From: Ruminococcus sp.
GTDB lineage: Bacteria; Bacillota; Clostridia; Oscillospirales; Ruminococcaceae
Assembly (NCBI GenBank): GCA_020860605.1
Contig: JAJBTZ010000018.1
Span: forward strand, 1 to 56,565
Direction: 5' to 3'
DNA length: 56,565 nucleotides
The notes under the pieces were generated by a model. The model made no database searches and was not told the DNA's origin. It saw only the letters and a list, made by a program, of their open reading frames with translations. Shown here piece by piece: positions 33,299 to 42,375 of this stretch. Position 1 is the first letter of the stretch, and every line of letters begins with the position of its first letter. The position numbers and the translations under genes are program-made.

Positions 33299-33730
33299 TT
33301 AAAGTATGATCAGCTCATCATTATCAATTGTAACGCTCTTATCACACTTTAAGGCAATATAGGGAGTAAGAACTCGTTCAGGCAAGGTGAAAATCGGAAA
33401 ATAGAGCCAGCCAATGCCTTGTGGCATAGCAAGCATTATCTGCTCAATATATGTACGGTCTGCGCTTGAAAGAGTTTTTACGTTTGCAAAGTGGGTGTGA
33501 TAAATCCCCATAAACTGAATAGACCTCTCTTGCCACTCTGCAATTTTCGCATTGAAGTATCTGACGTTTGGCTTATAACTGCAATAGTGAAGCCCGGTGT
33601 CACTAGGCAGATCAGGTATGAAGTAGTCAATCACTTCTCCATCCGTGCTGCCCAGTATGCCTCCAGTTTCAGGAGGCTCTATAGGAATCGCATTGTTCAG
33701 TTTGTCAAACAGTGCCTTGATAATTCTCAT
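33299..33730 (-). CDS. JAB/MPN (JAMM) metalloprotease
   Basis: A 143-residue single-domain protein with an intact JAMM signature: Glu in PPETGGILG (about residue 22), then HTHFANVKTLSSADR near residue 77, which fits H-x-H-x7-S-x2-D and coordinates zinc. JAB domains cleave ubiquitin-like or other C-terminal tags, and in bacteria often pair with E1/ThiF proteins; a ThiF-type gene lies at 40936. No E2 or ubiquitin-like gene is visible. The ribosome site before ATG 33730 is poor (AAGTGATG). I infer a peptide- or tag-cutting role in the same system, but it has no CGACT promoter of its own. Confidence 0.85.
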   Translation of the reverse strand: MRIIKALFDKLNNAIPIEPPETGGILGSTDGEVIDYFIPDLPSDTGLHYCSYKPNVRYFNAKIAEWQERSIQFMGIYHTHFANVKTLSSADRTYIEQIMLAMPQGIGWLYFPIFTLPERVLTPYIALKCDKSVTIDNDELIIL

Positions 33731-33800
33731 ACTAGTATCATCACTTCTTTATGTTGTATTATCACCTGATGATAGTGATTATTCACTTCACCACTTATCT

Positions 33801-34284
33801 TCACCTTGGCATACCATTAAGCTTAACAGCAGTCTGCATCATCCCGGTAACTACTGCTTTATTGGTCTCATAGTCACCCAACCGTTTTTGAGCAACAGTA
33901 GCTGCCTTTTCGTCACCTGATTGTATCGCCATCTTCAGCTAATACTTAGCTGTTTCGTCATTCTCCCGTACTCCAACGCCTGACATATAGAATTGAGAAA
34001 TAAGTATCATACAGCCTGTCTGACCTTTTTTAGCACCCTGTTCAAACCAATATGCTGACTTCTCAATGTCAAATTCTGTCCCGCATCCTTGATACAAGTA
34101 GCTATAACCGACCTTATTCATAGCGTCCGGGTAGCCTTTCTGCGCAGATTCCAGAAACAGTTTAAAAGCTCTTTCAGGTGCTTCTTTTTCAAACCTCTTT
34201 CCTTCCAGGAACGGTTCTTCTGCTGTAGAATCGCTTTTGGTGCTGTTATCAGCATTGGTTGCCGAATAGATTAAATAGTCCCAT
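33801..34284 (-). pseudogene. Sel1-like MGLF protein, broken by frameshift and stop
   Basis: AAGGAGATAGACATC precedes ATG 34284 (MGLFNLFGN). The frame hits a stop after 11 codons; one frame over, NADNSTKSDSTAEEPFLEGK ... AKKGQTGCMILISQFYMSGVGV gives two Sel1 repeats. A TAG at 33939 then interrupts AKY-LKMAIQSGDEKAATVA; the reading resumes to AVKLNGMPR at 33801. With two lesions it is probably a true pseudogene. Its CGACT promoter (34360-34385) is intact, so it once belonged to the CHAT-sigma regulon. Paralogue of the gene at 32712. Confidence 0.75.
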
Positions 34285-34359
34285 GATGTCTATCTCCTTA
34301 GAAGTATTTATTAAAGCTGAGCGTTTTGTGTTTTCCGCTCAATTGCTTTCTGTATAAAT

Positions 34360-34385
34360 AGTCGTCCGAAAACTTATTTTCCCAT
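34360..34385 (-). promoter_or_regulatory. CGACT promoter motif, copy 2
   Basis: Minus strand: ATGGGAAAATAAG... then CGACT at the standard 21-base offset, 76 bases upstream of the broken Sel1 gene. Confidence 0.75.
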
Positions 34386-34403
34386 TGAAAAAATAAAAAA
34401 ATT

Positions 34404-34433
34404 GCTCACAGACCATTTTACCTGTCTGTGAGC
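34404..34433 (-). terminator. Terminator hairpin GCTCACAGAC
   Basis: A GCTCACAGAC/GTCTGTGAGC stem followed on the minus strand by AATTTTTTTATTTTTT. It ends the CHAT-sigma-anti-sigma operon 22 bases past the anti-sigma stop codon and runs straight into promoter copy 2. Same hairpin as at 32659 and 42694. Confidence 0.88.
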
Positions 34434-34454
34434 TTAATGCTTTCGTCTATTTTA

Positions 34455-35069
34455 TTAATCTGCAGCTGCTACAACAACCTTAAATTCTCCCTCAACAAGG
34501 TTGTCCATACTTCCCATGAGCAGAGCACCACTTCTTTCCATCGGGATTTCTCTAGTATCGCCATTTGAGTACTTGACAGTTACAGATATGTTCTCATCAC
34601 CGATTTCTCTTGTGTTGATCTGAACGAACAGCTGACCGCTGCCTGAGTCAAACGAGATGTATGTCTTCTCATCGTTGACATCCTCAAGCTTGGAAGTGTT
34701 CGACTGTTCATCGCTTGCTCCTCTGGTTGCAAGGCTCATTGCAGGCATAAAGCTGATTGCCGCAGTAGCCTGATCAAGCTGCTGCAGAACAGAATCGATT
34801 CCTGTGGAGACCTTGTCCACAATGACCCCAACTATGGCAAGAATTTTGCTCTTGACCTTCTCTTCTGCTGTGACTTCTTGTTTTACAGAAGACAGCAAGC
34901 CGATATTGCTGACAGTATCGGTAAGCGCAAGCGCAGCATAAAACCTGTCATAGCATTCCTCGCATGTCTTGAGATGCTCCATCTGCTTTCTCTCATCGTC
35001 TGTATATGGCATTCCATCCGCAGTTACGGATGCTAACGATAAAATTTCGTCGTCATTCAAGTGTGTCAT
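34455..35069 (-). CDS. Zinc-motif anti-sigma factor-like protein
   Basis: A 204-residue protein. Near the N-terminus is HLKTCEECYDRF (His32, Cys36, Cys39), the HxxxCxxC motif of ZAS-type anti-sigma factors, which hold ECF sigma factors inactive. The middle is helical without a clear membrane segment, so it should be cytoplasmic. The last 70 residues form a beta-rich domain (YISFDSGSGQLFVQINTREI). It starts one base after the sigma-like gene's stop (AAAGGAGAAAGATAATATG), implying equal production. In a CHAT-protease operon it is the natural cleavage target, releasing sigma; this is inference. No catalytic motif. Confidence 0.82.
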   Translation of the reverse strand: MTHLNDDEILSLASVTADGMPYTDDERKQMEHLKTCEECYDRFYAALALTDTVSNIGLLSSVKQEVTAEEKVKSKILAIVGVIVDKVSTGIDSVLQQLDQATAAISFMPAMSLATRGASDEQSNTSKLEDVNDEKTYISFDSGSGQLFVQINTREIGDENISVTVKYSNGDTREIPMERSGALLMGSMDNLVEGEFKVVVAAAD

Positions 35070-35070
35070 A

Positions 35071-36051
35071 TTATCTTTCTCCTTTATAGAATTTTTGCAA
35101 AATATCTGTCCTTGAGTAGCTGTCCCGGATCTCCTCTTTCAGATCCTGCTGCGTGTTTACTACTTCTATTGCTTTCCTCATTGTAGCCCTGTGCATGGAG
35201 TCCGCCCAATCCTCTATTTTTGCTGCACCGTAGTGAGCCGTATAGATGGTGTCGCCACGAGGAATATTTCTGCCGTCATCATCGACAATCTCAGACAGCT
35301 GATCGAGAAAGCTCTGTCCCCACACAAGAGCTTTGTCGTCAAACCAATCTGTTATAATCTCCTCTGACTCCCGGCGCAAGCCATACAAACTCTGATTGCC
35401 CATTTTTCCGAAAGCCCATTTTGCGGATGTGGCTTTGTTATCCGGAATTTCTTCAAGCATATGAGAAAGAATCCTCGCATAGCAAAGGGCAAGCAGCGCA
35501 GCTGCAGAACGTGTGGGAGATGCCAGATCCAAAAATGTTTCGCAGTATATGTGAAGAAGTCTCATCATCGTCTTTGTACGGTTTTCAAAAATCTCAGATA
35601 TAGCTTCATCCATAACCCCTATTTCTAAATCCTCTCCTTCTTCACCGGTTATTGAATCTGTTGGCATACGCTTTCTGATTTTAGACTTTTTTCTGATGAG
35701 GTCTTCCGCCTTATTTCTGTATATTCCGAACGCATAATTGGCAAAATGCTCTTTCTTTTCCTCACGATTTTTCCTGATGTAATCCCATATTACAAGCTTT
35801 GAGTCGGTCAGGATGTCATATTCATTATCTACGGAATAGCACCCTTTATTATAGAGCTGTCTTCTCACGTAGCCGACGCAATAGCTGTCAAGAAGCCTGA
35901 AAAGCTCACCAAGGTCAGATTCCTCCATCGTCTCAGAATATCTGAGATACACTCTTTGAATTTCCTTTCCCTTGCTGTTCTTTCCATCCGATTCTTCGAT
36001 AAGCGATGATATTTTTTCCGCTTGCCCCTGATTGTTTTTAACTTCCATCAT
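35071..36051 (-). CDS. ECF-type sigma factor-like protein
   Basis: A 326-residue protein. Residues 35-130 resemble sigma region 2: LFRLLDSYCVGYVRRQLYNK, then DILTDSKLVIWDYI (like D-L-Q-E-F-W in sigma 2.2) and FANYAFGIYRNKAEDLIRKK (2.3/2.4). The C-terminal 180 residues are unlike a normal region 4; only a weak helix-turn-helix may lie near residue 275 (AHYGAAKIEDWADSMHRATM). That makes it an unusual, long sigma-like protein. The start at 36051 has GAAGGAGGACAAC upstream, and it begins 16 bases after the CHAT gene. Its expected target is the GGRAAAA/CGACT promoter set, including its own operon's promoter. Confidence 0.78.
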   Translation of the reverse strand: MMEVKNNQGQAEKISSLIEESDGKNSKGKEIQRVYLRYSETMEESDLGELFRLLDSYCVGYVRRQLYNKGCYSVDNEYDILTDSKLVIWDYIRKNREEKKEHFANYAFGIYRNKAEDLIRKKSKIRKRMPTDSITGEEGEDLEIGVMDEAISEIFENRTKTMMRLLHIYCETFLDLASPTRSAAALLALCYARILSHMLEEIPDNKATSAKWAFGKMGNQSLYGLRRESEEIITDWFDDKALVWGQSFLDQLSEIVDDDGRNIPRGDTIYTAHYGAAKIEDWADSMHRATMRKAIEVVNTQQDLKEEIRDSYSRTDILQKFYKGER

Positions 36052-36067
36052 GTTGTCCTCCTTCTTG

Positions 36068-39000
36068 TCAATAACACTGATAGCAGGAAAAGCCTCCCCA
36101 GTATGCCTCATTTCTGAACGGCTTTCTTCTGTCATCCATACTCTTGTATTTTTGCAACGTTTCCATCATCTGAGGCTCCATCTCCTCCTTTCTTATGTCG
36201 TCGAACCAATGATTTTCCCGTAGCTCTCCAACAGTAACATTTCTCAGATATTCTTTGGCAATACTGAGTGCTTCCGGCGGGGATTTTTTATTTTTAAGGT
36301 ACTGACGGTAAAACTCGCCCATCAGAATGGTTGTGCTGAAATCTGCTGCTTCCCACAGATGCGAGATGACGTAGTGAACGCCTGCCGCCGAAAAGGCACT
36401 GATCATGCCATGAAAGCTTCTGCTCAGGCTTATATCATTCATTCCGCTCAGGCAGGACGAAAGAACCACAAGCTCGGTGGAGCTGAGATCAAGTCTGCTG
36501 ATTTCATCGGCGGTTACTATGCCGTTTCCATACAAATCATCAGTTCTTCCTGCCTCAAACCGGTTGTCAGCACCGGCAAACAGAAGGTATGATGAAAACA
36601 TGGAGTTCGTATTCTGCCCGAGGTCAAACATTCCGTGAGTTGCTACATGAATGTTTCTGTAGCCGCTTGCAGAAAGCAAGAGGTCCTTCCTGGCATAGAT
36701 TCCGGTATAGTAAGGGCTTCCACTCATCTCACTTATGTGTCTTGCTTCTATTGCCGCAAAAGGAAGCTGCCTTGTGTGCGGTGCATCTGAAGAACGTGTA
36801 TCCTCGTGCTCTGGGGCGTCATGGATTTCTTCTTCGATTTCACGTGGACGGATGTCATACTTAGGATTGCCTATAATCAGTTCGCCATTAGTTGCCTCTG
36901 ATGCATCACCTGAATATAGGAAATCTCTGGCGCACTCTATTCTGACGATACTGTGCCTGTCCTGCAACCGCTCCCGCTCGTCGCCATAAAGAATCTCAAG
37001 CGGAAGATTCACAAGCAAGCTGTCAGGAGCGATATAGACTGTCCTGAATTCCTCGATATAAGGCAAAATCGGCAGAATCAGCCTGTCATACAGGTTTTTT
37101 CTGAGCACTTCAAGCCTGAACAGCTGCTCAGGCGTCGCCTTGTCCTTGGACACCTCCTGGAGAATAGCTGTAAACTCCTCAGTATCATCAAGCAAAGAGA
37201 TGCCATCCCTGACGGTAACCCTGTTCAGTCTGCATTCACCATTCTTTTTCCGGATTATGTATATATCAATTCCCGCTTCAACCTCCTTGTCCAGAAGGTC
37301 TGACAGCGTCTGACCATAGCTCAGTGTGCAATAGAAGAATTCCAGAACTGCGCAGTTATCAGGAACAGCTTTCCTCACCTTTTCCCATGTAATATCGGTA
37401 ACCTCATTGACATGAGGAAACCTCTCCGCAAAATCAGCTTCCAGTGTCCGGAGCTTTGCCTTAACCTCAGCTGTTTCAGCTTCAGTGTCGCTGAATGTAC
37501 CGGCATCTTCCAAAACTGAAAGCCTGTCCTGAAGAGTCCGGATTTCTTTCATCAAAGCCTCGCTTACGTCACTCTGATGCAGCAGTCTGTTCCGCTCTCT
37601 TCCCGCCAGAGAAGCAAGGGTCTTGAACCTGAGCACATTCTCATAAACTGAGCTGACATCCTGAAACCGCCTTAGTGTGGAGTAGCAGGTTGTAAAATTC
37701 ATCTGGGTCGGACTGAGAATCTGCAGCAGTCTTTCATCATTCAGGTATCTTATATATGATTTCCATATGCCGTCAATCTCTTGTAACGCTTGCGTGGTAT
37801 AACGGATACCGGTATTGTAGAAGCCACATTTGCAATAGTATGCGCCGGCTGACACCAAAACCGCCAAGCGGATTGACATCGAAACATTGTCATCTTCCAT
37901 ACGTTTAATGGCATCCCGATAGTAGTAGTCGGTATTCTTATCTCCGAATGACTGCGACAGAAGTGCGAGAAAGCTGTCCAGACCCACCCGCTGTGATACA
38001 TTCATCTCAGGCAAGGCTTTTCTGTATGCTATTGTAAGTGCTTTCCTGCATGTCTGCAATTCGTCTCTTGTGATAATTCTGTTTGTAGCTAGCTCACCCA
38101 CACAGCTGCCGACAAATGCTGCCGCTTCGCATATGCACTCCTCAGTCTCAGGATCTGAATTTATAATATCCCTGCAAGTGTCCATTGCGATTTCTTTCAG
38201 TGTCTTAGCATAATCATTTTCCAGCCTGACAAGGGATAATGAATAAAGACTCATCATAAGCCCGAGAACACGATAGCTGTCAGTAAGTGAAAGCTCTTCA
38301 TTATCAACGGCATCCAAAAGCTCCGGCAAAACAGTATTTGCCATCTCCAGGTCATTCTGAATATAGTAGATGAACAGCAGATTGGTCTTTATTAGAGTAT
38401 CAGATAATACATCCGGTATTTCAGGATCTACCTTTGCATCAAGTGCATCATTAAACGCAACTTCAGCTTGTAGATAATCTCCGATTTTGGTGTAATAGCC
38501 GCCCAAACGATTTTTATAGAGGCGAATCTTTACCAAAGGGTCTTTCGTATAGTCGTACTTAAAGGCTATCGGCTCAAGTAAGGAAAGCAACCGCCGGTAT
38601 TCTTCAAAATCATCTATCTGATTCAAATCATCCGTCAGGAAACAAAGTGTTCTGCCTTCAATTATTTTTGCGTGCACGATATAGTCGTCTGCGAAATTAT
38701 AATAACCGCTCTCGATTCTATCGACGAAGGACACAAGAAACTTCCGATCCTTCTCGCTGTGCGTGGACAGATACGATTCTACCACCAACTCGCTCTTTGC
38801 TAAATCAGTGAACCAGTTTTCTTCTCCAAGCACTGATTTTCTTATCTCATAGCACCTTTCATAAAGCTTCTGGGAAGCCACCTTGTCTCCCTGTTGATGC
38901 TTGACTCCAGCATAGAACCAACAGAAATCACTGACATATATATTATTGCCATCTCTGAAATACTTCTCATTCTTTTCCGTAGTACGGGTCAAAGCATCTG

Positions 39001-39628
39001 GAGAGATTGGGGAAACCCTGTCAAGAACTATTGCAACAATTTTCTGAAACTTGATTAAAGAATCTCTTTTCCTGCTTATGTCACAAAAGCTTTCGAGAAT
39101 CAGAACGCCATAGTCCGGGTCATAACTGTTAATAAAGAAATCAGCCATATCCAGTATCAAGTAATAGACGTCATCAGACAATTCGCCTTTTGCAGCTTTT
39201 CGTATAGCATATTCTTTTTTGAAGTAATCAAGAATTACCGCTTCGTTTCCGGGACAGGCTATCATAAGAATATCAAGTATGTCAAGCTTAGCGGAAGGGT
39301 CTGATCTTCTGTAACGATAGATGTCGCCAAAATACTTTTCAGCTGACTTCACATCCTCCCCGAGCTGCTCATGCATTTCAGAGTAATACCTGCTTTTCAT
39401 GAGCTTGCAGCAGACGTTTATGCGAATACACAGAAGAGCAAATATTCTGATTTTGCGCTGTTCCTCCTGGATTCTGTAGCCGTCATCATCCGGCAGCTCT
39501 TCACCATGCTCCTGCGCAAGAATCAGCGTGGCAATCTGAGAAATCAGGCTGTCGTTGGATGCTTCCTCCTCAGCCTCAATATCCGCTGAAAACTTTTTAA
39601 ACTGTTCATACAGCTCGCTGTCGCCCAT
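36068..39628 (-). CDS. TPR-CHAT protease
   Basis: An 1186-residue protein. Residues 1-760 are helical repeats of TPR type with poor consensus, suited to sensing a partner. The C-terminal 400 residues form a CHAT caspase-like protease: IYIAPDSLLVNLPLEILYG opens the domain, the catalytic His998 lies in HVATHGMFD, Cys1059 in VLSSCLSG, and AAGVHYVISHLWEA follows. The fold and the Cys-His pair look intact. CHAT proteases are activated by upstream sensors and cut specific partners. Followed at 16 bases by a sigma-like gene and then an anti-sigma gene, it most likely controls that switch. GGAAGTGATTTC precedes ATG 39628. A CGACT promoter upstream suggests positive feedback. Confidence 0.93.
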   Translation of the reverse strand: MGDSELYEQFKKFSADIEAEEEASNDSLISQIATLILAQEHGEELPDDDGYRIQEEQRKIRIFALLCIRINVCCKLMKSRYYSEMHEQLGEDVKSAEKYFGDIYRYRRSDPSAKLDILDILMIACPGNEAVILDYFKKEYAIRKAAKGELSDDVYYLILDMADFFINSYDPDYGVLILESFCDISRKRDSLIKFQKIVAIVLDRVSPISPDALTRTTEKNEKYFRDGNNIYVSDFCWFYAGVKHQQGDKVASQKLYERCYEIRKSVLGEENWFTDLAKSELVVESYLSTHSEKDRKFLVSFVDRIESGYYNFADDYIVHAKIIEGRTLCFLTDDLNQIDDFEEYRRLLSLLEPIAFKYDYTKDPLVKIRLYKNRLGGYYTKIGDYLQAEVAFNDALDAKVDPEIPDVLSDTLIKTNLLFIYYIQNDLEMANTVLPELLDAVDNEELSLTDSYRVLGLMMSLYSLSLVRLENDYAKTLKEIAMDTCRDIINSDPETEECICEAAAFVGSCVGELATNRIITRDELQTCRKALTIAYRKALPEMNVSQRVGLDSFLALLSQSFGDKNTDYYYRDAIKRMEDDNVSMSIRLAVLVSAGAYYCKCGFYNTGIRYTTQALQEIDGIWKSYIRYLNDERLLQILSPTQMNFTTCYSTLRRFQDVSSVYENVLRFKTLASLAGRERNRLLHQSDVSEALMKEIRTLQDRLSVLEDAGTFSDTEAETAEVKAKLRTLEADFAERFPHVNEVTDITWEKVRKAVPDNCAVLEFFYCTLSYGQTLSDLLDKEVEAGIDIYIIRKKNGECRLNRVTVRDGISLLDDTEEFTAILQEVSKDKATPEQLFRLEVLRKNLYDRLILPILPYIEEFRTVYIAPDSLLVNLPLEILYGDERERLQDRHSIVRIECARDFLYSGDASEATNGELIIGNPKYDIRPREIEEEIHDAPEHEDTRSSDAPHTRQLPFAAIEARHISEMSGSPYYTGIYARKDLLLSASGYRNIHVATHGMFDLGQNTNSMFSSYLLFAGADNRFEAGRTDDLYGNGIVTADEISRLDLSSTELVVLSSCLSGMNDISLSRSFHGMISAFSAAGVHYVISHLWEAADFSTTILMGEFYRQYLKNKKSPPEALSIAKEYLRNVTVGELRENHWFDDIRKEEMEPQMMETLQKYKSMDDRRKPFRNEAYWGGFSCYQCY

Positions 39629-39682
39629 GAAATCACTTCCAATGCTATGTCCAAATATCTATAATCCGGGCTTCTCTATATC

Positions 39683-39708
39683 AGTCGCCGGTATTTCGGT
39701 TTTCCCGA
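39683..39708 (-). promoter_or_regulatory. CGACT promoter motif, copy 1 (CHAT operon)
   Basis: Minus strand: TCGGGAAAACCG... then CGACT at the 21-base offset, 54 bases upstream of the CHAT start. It implies that the sigma factor activates its own operon. A divergent copy lies about 85 bases away. Confidence 0.8.
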
Positions 39709-39793
39709 CTGATTCCTGAAATTTTTTCAACAAAAACTAATAGAAGTATAGCATATCAGGGCGAAAAAAGTCAACAGAGTTAGCACTGGGGCG

Positions 39794-39819
39794 GTGGGAA
39801 AATTGATTTTTGTGCGACT
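39794..39819 (+). promoter_or_regulatory. CGACT promoter motif, copy 4
   Basis: Plus strand: GTGGGAAAATTGA... then CGACT at the 21-base offset, 36 bases before the M50 gene at 39856. Divergent from the CHAT operon promoter. Confidence 0.8.
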
Positions 39820-39855
39820 GATTAGATATAAAGCAGAAAGCGAGGCTTACTACAT

Positions 39856-40920
39856 ATGACAACACCTGTTATTGGAAATCACATCGATATATATGATGGC
39901 GATGGACAAAGCGTCTGTGTTTTCAACAGAAACACTTCAAAAACCTACTCCATAGGCTTAAAAGAAGCTTCCGTCCTGAGGAAGCTGGATGGAAAAAATA
40001 CCATCGAAGACATTCAGAAGGAGTGTAGCTGGTATACACAAAACGAAATCTCGGAGCTCATCAGCGCATTCGAAAAAATCGGCTTGTTTGGTTTGCAAAA
40101 GAAGAAATTCAACCTTCTGAAAATCAGGCTGCCGCTGTTCAGCCCCAACAAGGTATTCAGCAAAGACAGCAAACTGACAACCGCATTATTCTACTTTTAC
40201 TGTGTCGTTTGTCCTGTCCTTTTTGTAGTCGGAATACTGACTAATCTTTTCTCGGATAACTCAGCGCTGGGTACTCAGGACTTGCTTGCAGAGCTTCAGA
40301 GGATAACGCCTCTGGATATTGTGTTATTAGTCGTCACAGTCTGCGGATGTCTTTTGCTCCATGAGCTGGGACATGCAGTTTCTGCCAGGCACTTCGGAGT
40401 TCCCGTGCCGGAAATCGGCGTAATGCTCTACTACTTCATGCCTTGCGCCTATGCCAATATCTCCGGGATAAATCTTCTTGAGAAGAAGCTGCCGAAGCTT
40501 CTGTCGCTCAGCGCAGGAACATTCTTCAACCTTGGAGCCATTGGTGCATGCTATCTTATGCTGAGCTTTACGTCATCGCTTCATCTGCAAGCGTTGCTTC
40601 TTATCGTAATTCTTCTGAATGCGGCTACCATCTTTGCAAATGGAATGATTTTCATTAAGTTTGATGCCTACTATATTTTAGAGGTTCTGCTCGATGAGCC
40701 AAATCTGAAGAAAAAAGCAAAGAAGCATTTCATCTCCTATATCGGGATTCTTTTCAATAATCGTTCAATGCTAAAGCAATTCCACGAATCCCTGAGGTCA
40801 AATGATGATGCATTTCTTACGCACATAATGTATTGCGCTTTCTCGGTGATTTCGCTTATCTATGTGCCTGCTTTGCTCCTGAACACCATTCTTCCAATAG
40901 TTTTAAGCATAATTTTTTAG
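39856..40920 (+). CDS. M50 membrane protease with PqqD-like N-terminal domain
   Basis: A 354-residue membrane protease. HELGH at residues 169-173 and IKFDAYY with Asp270 provide the three zinc ligands of site-2 (M50) proteases. Residues 25-80 look like a PqqD/RRE winged helix (ASVLRKLDGKNTIEDIQKEC), the fold that grips RiPP leader peptides. About seven hydrophobic segments are present. Proteins of this design (YydH-type) process or export ribosomal peptides. It is followed at 15 bases by a ThiF-like gene and then by two 39-residue peptides, its likely substrates. The catalytic site is intact, unlike the related protein at 31574. Transcribed from CGACT copy 4. Confidence 0.88.
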   Translation: MTTPVIGNHIDIYDGDGQSVCVFNRNTSKTYSIGLKEASVLRKLDGKNTIEDIQKECSWYTQNEISELISAFEKIGLFGLQKKKFNLLKIRLPLFSPNKVFSKDSKLTTALFYFYCVVCPVLFVVGILTNLFSDNSALGTQDLLAELQRITPLDIVLLVVTVCGCLLLHELGHAVSARHFGVPVPEIGVMLYYFMPCAYANISGINLLEKKLPKLLSLSAGTFFNLGAIGACYLMLSFTSSLHLQALLLIVILLNAATIFANGMIFIKFDAYYILEVLLDEPNLKKKAKKHFISYIGILFNNRSMLKQFHESLRSNDDAFLTHIMYCAFSVISLIYVPALLLNTILPIVLSIIF

Positions 40921-40935
40921 AAAGAGGTATTTTTC

Positions 40936-42261
40936 ATGAAGTACACATTGAATCCATACACAATCATATCTAATGTCGAAGACAGCTTTACCTTCATGGG
41001 CAAAGCCAACAAAACCGTCACTGCTGACTTAAACGGCAGCCAGAAGCAGCTGCTCGGTGAGCTGTCAAAGGGAAGCTTTCTTGAAAGCGAGCTTCTCAAA
41101 AGCTCATTCGGAGAAGAGCTGTATAGCTCCCTTATTGAGAATGCTTCTCTCGTCGCCACAGAGCCTGACACAACCAGCTATACTTCACGTACCTATGCTT
41201 TTTACAACACCTTTGGCGTGGATAACGCCGCCAAAATCCTCAGCGACAAGCGTGTCCTCGTTCTTGGATGCGGAGGCATAGGAACTCATCTGGCATGGCA
41301 CCTTCTGTCGATGGGCGTCGGACACATCACCCTTCTGGATTTTGATACTGTCGAAGTCAGCAACCTCAACCGCCAGCTTCTTTTTGACAGCCTTGACGCA
41401 GGGCAAAAGAAGACGGAGGTTCTGAAAAACAAGCTTCTACGTATAAAGCCGGATGCCGATATTAAAACTATCGACTTAAAAATCGATTCTCCCAAAACTC
41501 TGGATGGCGTTTGCTGTGCATCGCAGTATGATCTGATCATCAAAGCTCTTGACACGCCGCTTATGATTTCTCATTGGGTTGATGAGGTGTGTAAGTTGCG
41601 CCATATTCCATATATATCAGGTATAACCGCCAGAGAATCTGTCCTGATCGGTCCTACATATATTCCCGGAAGATATGATTCGGGCTGGACCGACCTCGTT
41701 CCTGCGTCCATGCAGGGAAGCAGATACTTCGGCACCTCCCCGAGCCTCGGCATGATGCTCTATCACATCTCCGACGAAATCGCAACCGAAGCTTTCAAGG
41801 TACTGACCGGCTACGGCACTCCAAAATATGGGAACAAGGTTGTCGCCAGAAATATCTTCACTAACGAGGAATCCACCTTTGGCGGCTCCTCTGACAAGGC
41901 GAGCGCAGATATGCAGCCGAAAGCAGGTCAGAGAAAAGCCTTTTTGCTCGGGCTGCTTCTCATACTGTGCACTTCAATAGCATCCATATCTGCAATGCCA
42001 TTCGCATTTGTTAGCGTGGCACTGTCTCTGGCACTTCCCTGGCTGATATACAATTCGGGAAAAGAAATCACCAAGTCGACATTGATATATTCCATGCTGT
42101 CATCACTGGCGCTGCTGATAATAAACATCAGCAAGGTAAGCATATCCGTCGGGATTTCCTCATTTCTTGCGACTATAGTTATGTACTTCGGAATATCAAG
42201 CATTGCTGTATTGGTCTGCTGCATGATCAATGCAGCTCTTACCAGACTGAAGCACCTGTAG
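40936..42261 (+). CDS. ThiF/E1-like adenylating enzyme fused to membrane helices
   Basis: A 441-residue protein. Residues 1-80 resemble a leader-binding domain. Residues 100-300 are the E1/ThiF Rossmann fold: VLGCGGIGTHLAW (GxGGxG at 111-116), LLDFDTVEVSNLNRQ (135-147; Asp135 and Arg146 bind ATP), Lys159 and the KALDTPLM stretch. The C-terminus has four membrane helices (about 315-435), an unusual addition. MccB-type relatives adenylate a peptide C-terminus. The peptides encoded next door end in Cys, so they may be activated at that end. GAAAGAGGT precedes ATG 40936. Product chemistry is inference. Confidence 0.87.
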   Translation: MKYTLNPYTIISNVEDSFTFMGKANKTVTADLNGSQKQLLGELSKGSFLESELLKSSFGEELYSSLIENASLVATEPDTTSYTSRTYAFYNTFGVDNAAKILSDKRVLVLGCGGIGTHLAWHLLSMGVGHITLLDFDTVEVSNLNRQLLFDSLDAGQKKTEVLKNKLLRIKPDADIKTIDLKIDSPKTLDGVCCASQYDLIIKALDTPLMISHWVDEVCKLRHIPYISGITARESVLIGPTYIPGRYDSGWTDLVPASMQGSRYFGTSPSLGMMLYHISDEIATEAFKVLTGYGTPKYGNKVVARNIFTNEESTFGGSSDKASADMQPKAGQRKAFLLGLLLILCTSIASISAMPFAFVSVALSLALPWLIYNSGKEITKSTLIYSMLSSLALLIINISKVSISVGISSFLATIVMYFGISSIAVLVCCMINAALTRLKHL

Positions 42262-42300
42262 TATGGACCCGGCAGATTTTAAAAAAGTTTTTCAGATCTG

Positions 42301-42326
42301 TCGGGAAAACATCCCAAGCTGCGACT
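42301..42326 (+). promoter_or_regulatory. CGACT promoter motif, copy 5 (peptides)
   Basis: TCGGGAAAACATC... then CGACT at the 21-base offset, 50 bases before the first peptide gene. The peptides thus have their own promoter in addition to read-through from the ThiF gene, as expected for highly made precursors. Confidence 0.78.
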
Positions 42327-42375
42327 TATATGATGTAAGGCAAAACAAATGCCAGACCTGAAAGGAGGGTTGAAA

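Noticed and set aside
34455-39628. Type III-E CRISPR (gRAMP/TPR-CHAT) locus
   Set aside because: The CHAT plus sigma logic is similar, but there is no CRISPR array, no Cas7-like gene and no repeat-spacer pattern anywhere in the window.
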